IMG/VR virus record: IMGVR_UViG_3300043395_001623
Coordinates: 1 to 43,135 of that record
Origin: a virus
Reading direction: 5' to 3' (one strand)
Length of the DNA stretch: 43,135 nucleotides
Position 1 is the first letter of the stretch. Every line of letters begins with the position of its first letter. Shown here piece by piece: positions 42,175 to 43,135 of this stretch. Position numbers and translations under genes: made by a program. The notes beneath the pieces are model-generated. The model had not been told where the DNA came from. It worked only from the letters and a program-made list of their open reading frames with translations, and made no database searches.

Positions 42175-42224
42175 ATTTGGAAAATTCAGCTTTTCTTCGT
42201 ATATTAGCTGTATAAGATTGAGAG
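42175..42224 (+). promoter_or_regulatory. Host-type promoter, copy 4
   Basis: The box from ATTTGGAAAATTC to AAGATTGAGAG recurs; the spacer is more diverged (CAGCTTTTCTTC) while both boxes and the downstream leader are kept. One base of the TATATTAG context changes (CGTATATTAG). Confidence 0.78.
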
Positions 42225-42246
42225 TTAAACTTTAAAATATAAAAAT

Positions 42247-42606
42247 ATGAGCTTACCATTTAATTTGAATTCGGTTTATGAAACTTCTAAATTAGTAGAG
42301 GGTTGGTCATCAATCGCAAGTGTTTTCCCAGTTGAAGGTCGTTTTACTAAAAGAGTAATCACTTATTCTGAAGCAGTGTTTGAGGCTCTAAATGATGTTG
42401 CTGAAGATTATTCAGATTGGCCAGAAGACCAGGGGTTTGGTAGTTCAGATATGACATATGTTCGTAAATCATTCATCGATACTATGATTGATATTGCTAA
42501 CCTACGAGGTTATTACGAAACAAAATTTCAACCTTATTTAAAAGTGGTTGAATATTCAGAGATTGAGAAGGAAGAATATGACCTTCGTAGAGAACAAGGA
42601 TTGTAA
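42247..42606 (+). CDS. Phage protein of unknown function (119 residues)
   Basis: The first gene after promoter copy 4. The product is acidic and mostly helical, with RFTKRVITYSEAVFEALNDVAEDYSDWPEDQGFGSSDMTYVRKSFIDTM as its central part and a charged end (EKEEYDLRREQGL). No motif is recognised. The leader is A/T-rich (TTTAAAATATAAAAAT) and lacks a Shine-Dalgarno. The next real start is 16 bases after its stop. Confidence 0.65.
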   Translation: MSLPFNLNSVYETSKLVEGWSSIASVFPVEGRFTKRVITYSEAVFEALNDVAEDYSDWPEDQGFGSSDMTYVRKSFIDTMIDIANLRGYYETKFQPYLKVVEYSEIEKEEYDLRREQGL

Positions 42607-42622
42607 TTTAAAATATAAAAAA

Positions 42623-42811
42623 ATGTTTAACGAAAAGATTTTTTGGAAAGAGGATTTTAATGGCGAAGAAGCCAAAGGTGGAATTTTCACAAGAGCAGTA
42701 GACCTTAAAAAGTTTATGGAATTAGTAGAACAATCAGAGATGGGTGGTGAAGTTGTTGGATTGCGATTTGATGATAATAATTTGGAATTAATTATAAAAC
42801 CTAAAAAATAA
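42623..42811 (+). CDS. Small protein of unknown function (62 residues)
   Basis: The frame is open further upstream, to an ATG at 42548, but that start lies within the preceding gene and adds 25 basic, unlikely residues. The ATG at 42623 has the local TTTAAAATATAAAA leader and gives MFNEKIFWKEDF...GGIFTRAVDLKKFMELVEQSEMGGEVVGLRFDDNNLELIIKPKK, a neat small alpha/beta protein. No family is recognised. It is followed after five bases by the final gene. Confidence 0.6.
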   Translation: MFNEKIFWKEDFNGEEAKGGIFTRAVDLKKFMELVEQSEMGGEVVGLRFDDNNLELIIKPKK

Positions 42812-42816
42812 AAGTT

Positions 42817-43135
42817 ATGGGATTAGACATGTATTTGTACAAGAAAAATTATATGAGACAGGGTGATTTTTATAAACCCGAATTCGTAAATGAAGTAATC
42901 GTTAAAACTGGTGGTGAGATTGATAAAAGAATCAAACCGGAACGAATTACATATGTAGTAGAAGAAGTTGGTTATTGGCGTAAAGCTAATCAAATTCACA
43001 AATGGTTTGTTGATAATGTTCAAGAAGGGAATGATAATTGTGGTAATTATTATGTTAATAGTACTACATTAGAAGAGCTATTAGAACTTTGTAAACAGGT
43101 TAGAGATGACCATTCAAAAGCAGAAGAATTATTAC
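42817..43135 (+). CDS. Conserved phage protein of unknown function, 3'-truncated by the window edge
   Basis: The ATG at 42817 opens a frame that runs to the last base. The product starts MGLDMYLYKKNYMRQGD and continues RIKPERITYVVEEVGYWRKANQIHKWFVDNVQEGNDNCGNYYV...LEELLELCKQV. I recall this MGLDMYL...GYWRKANxIHxWF family as common in phages and some bacteria, always of unknown function. The Tyr/Trp/His/Cys pattern suggests a small enzyme or ligand-binding fold, but no activity is established. It belongs to the unit driven by host-type promoter copy 4. Confidence 0.75.
   Translation, partial: MGLDMYLYKKNYMRQGDFYKPEFVNEVIVKTGGEIDKRIKPERITYVVEEVGYWRKANQIHKWFVDNVQEGNDNCGNYYVNSTTLEELLELCKQVRDDHSKAEELL

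Noticed and set aside
42548-42622. Longer start for the 62-residue gene
   Set aside because: The extension lies within the preceding coding region and adds an unlikely basic segment; the ATG at 42623 has the same leader style as its neighbours.

Overview
The window is a late (virion) region of a large contractile-tailed, T4-like phage (myovirus). It is AT-rich, and every credible gene is on the + strand. The likely host is a member of the Bacteroidota, probably Flavobacteriia-like: four nearly identical promoter boxes have the layout of that phylum's vegetative promoters (TTTG, 20 nt, TATATTAG, compared with the known TTTG / TAnnTTTG consensus). No integrase, tRNA, insertion sequence or CRISPR array is visible.

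Layout. 1-1372: the end of a family 2 glycosyltransferase, a 31-residue membrane peptide and an LpxH-like metallophosphoesterase. 1496-2731: a zinc-ribbon protein and two overlapping small genes. 2886-4370: a host-promoter-driven block of small genes, including a candidate PD-(D/E)XK nuclease. 4450-8491: a DUF5856-like protein, then neck and tail-completion proteins in T4 gp13-gp14-gp15 order, then two small virion-like proteins. 8502-25803: seven consecutive fibre/adhesin genes, about 17 kb, built from shared SGS-rich and coiled-coil modules, two of them ending in a peptidase S74 chaperone. 25811-28106: a GT-B glycosyltransferase and a virion-like protein carrying a Hint (intein-like) domain. 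28177-40622: the tail proper: sheath, tube, T4_baseplate-type assembly protein with an overlapping second ORF, tape measure, tube initiator, LysM-like gp53 and hub-like proteins. 40694-41476: a phytanoyl-CoA-dioxygenase-like protein. 41633 to the end: small host-promoter-driven genes of unknown function.

Two expression programmes can be read from the DNA. Late transcription units follow a box TATATTTATA (variants YATATTTATW), found at 13 places, 12 of them 18-44 nt before a start codon and often just after a terminator hairpin; this looks like a single-box late promoter, analogous in role to T4's. The small-gene blocks instead use the host-type two-box promoter. Translation signals split the same way: many virion genes have AGGA/GGAG Shine-Dalgarno sequences, whereas the host-promoter genes have only A/U-rich leaders, the usual state in Bacteroidota.

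The points most worth following are the late box, the Shine-Dalgarno split, a possible +1 or -2 frameshift in the gene pair upstream of the tape measure, the non-splicing Hint domain, and the repeat-rich fibre array with an embedded glycosyltransferase. Functional calls rest on remembered family patterns; no database search was run.
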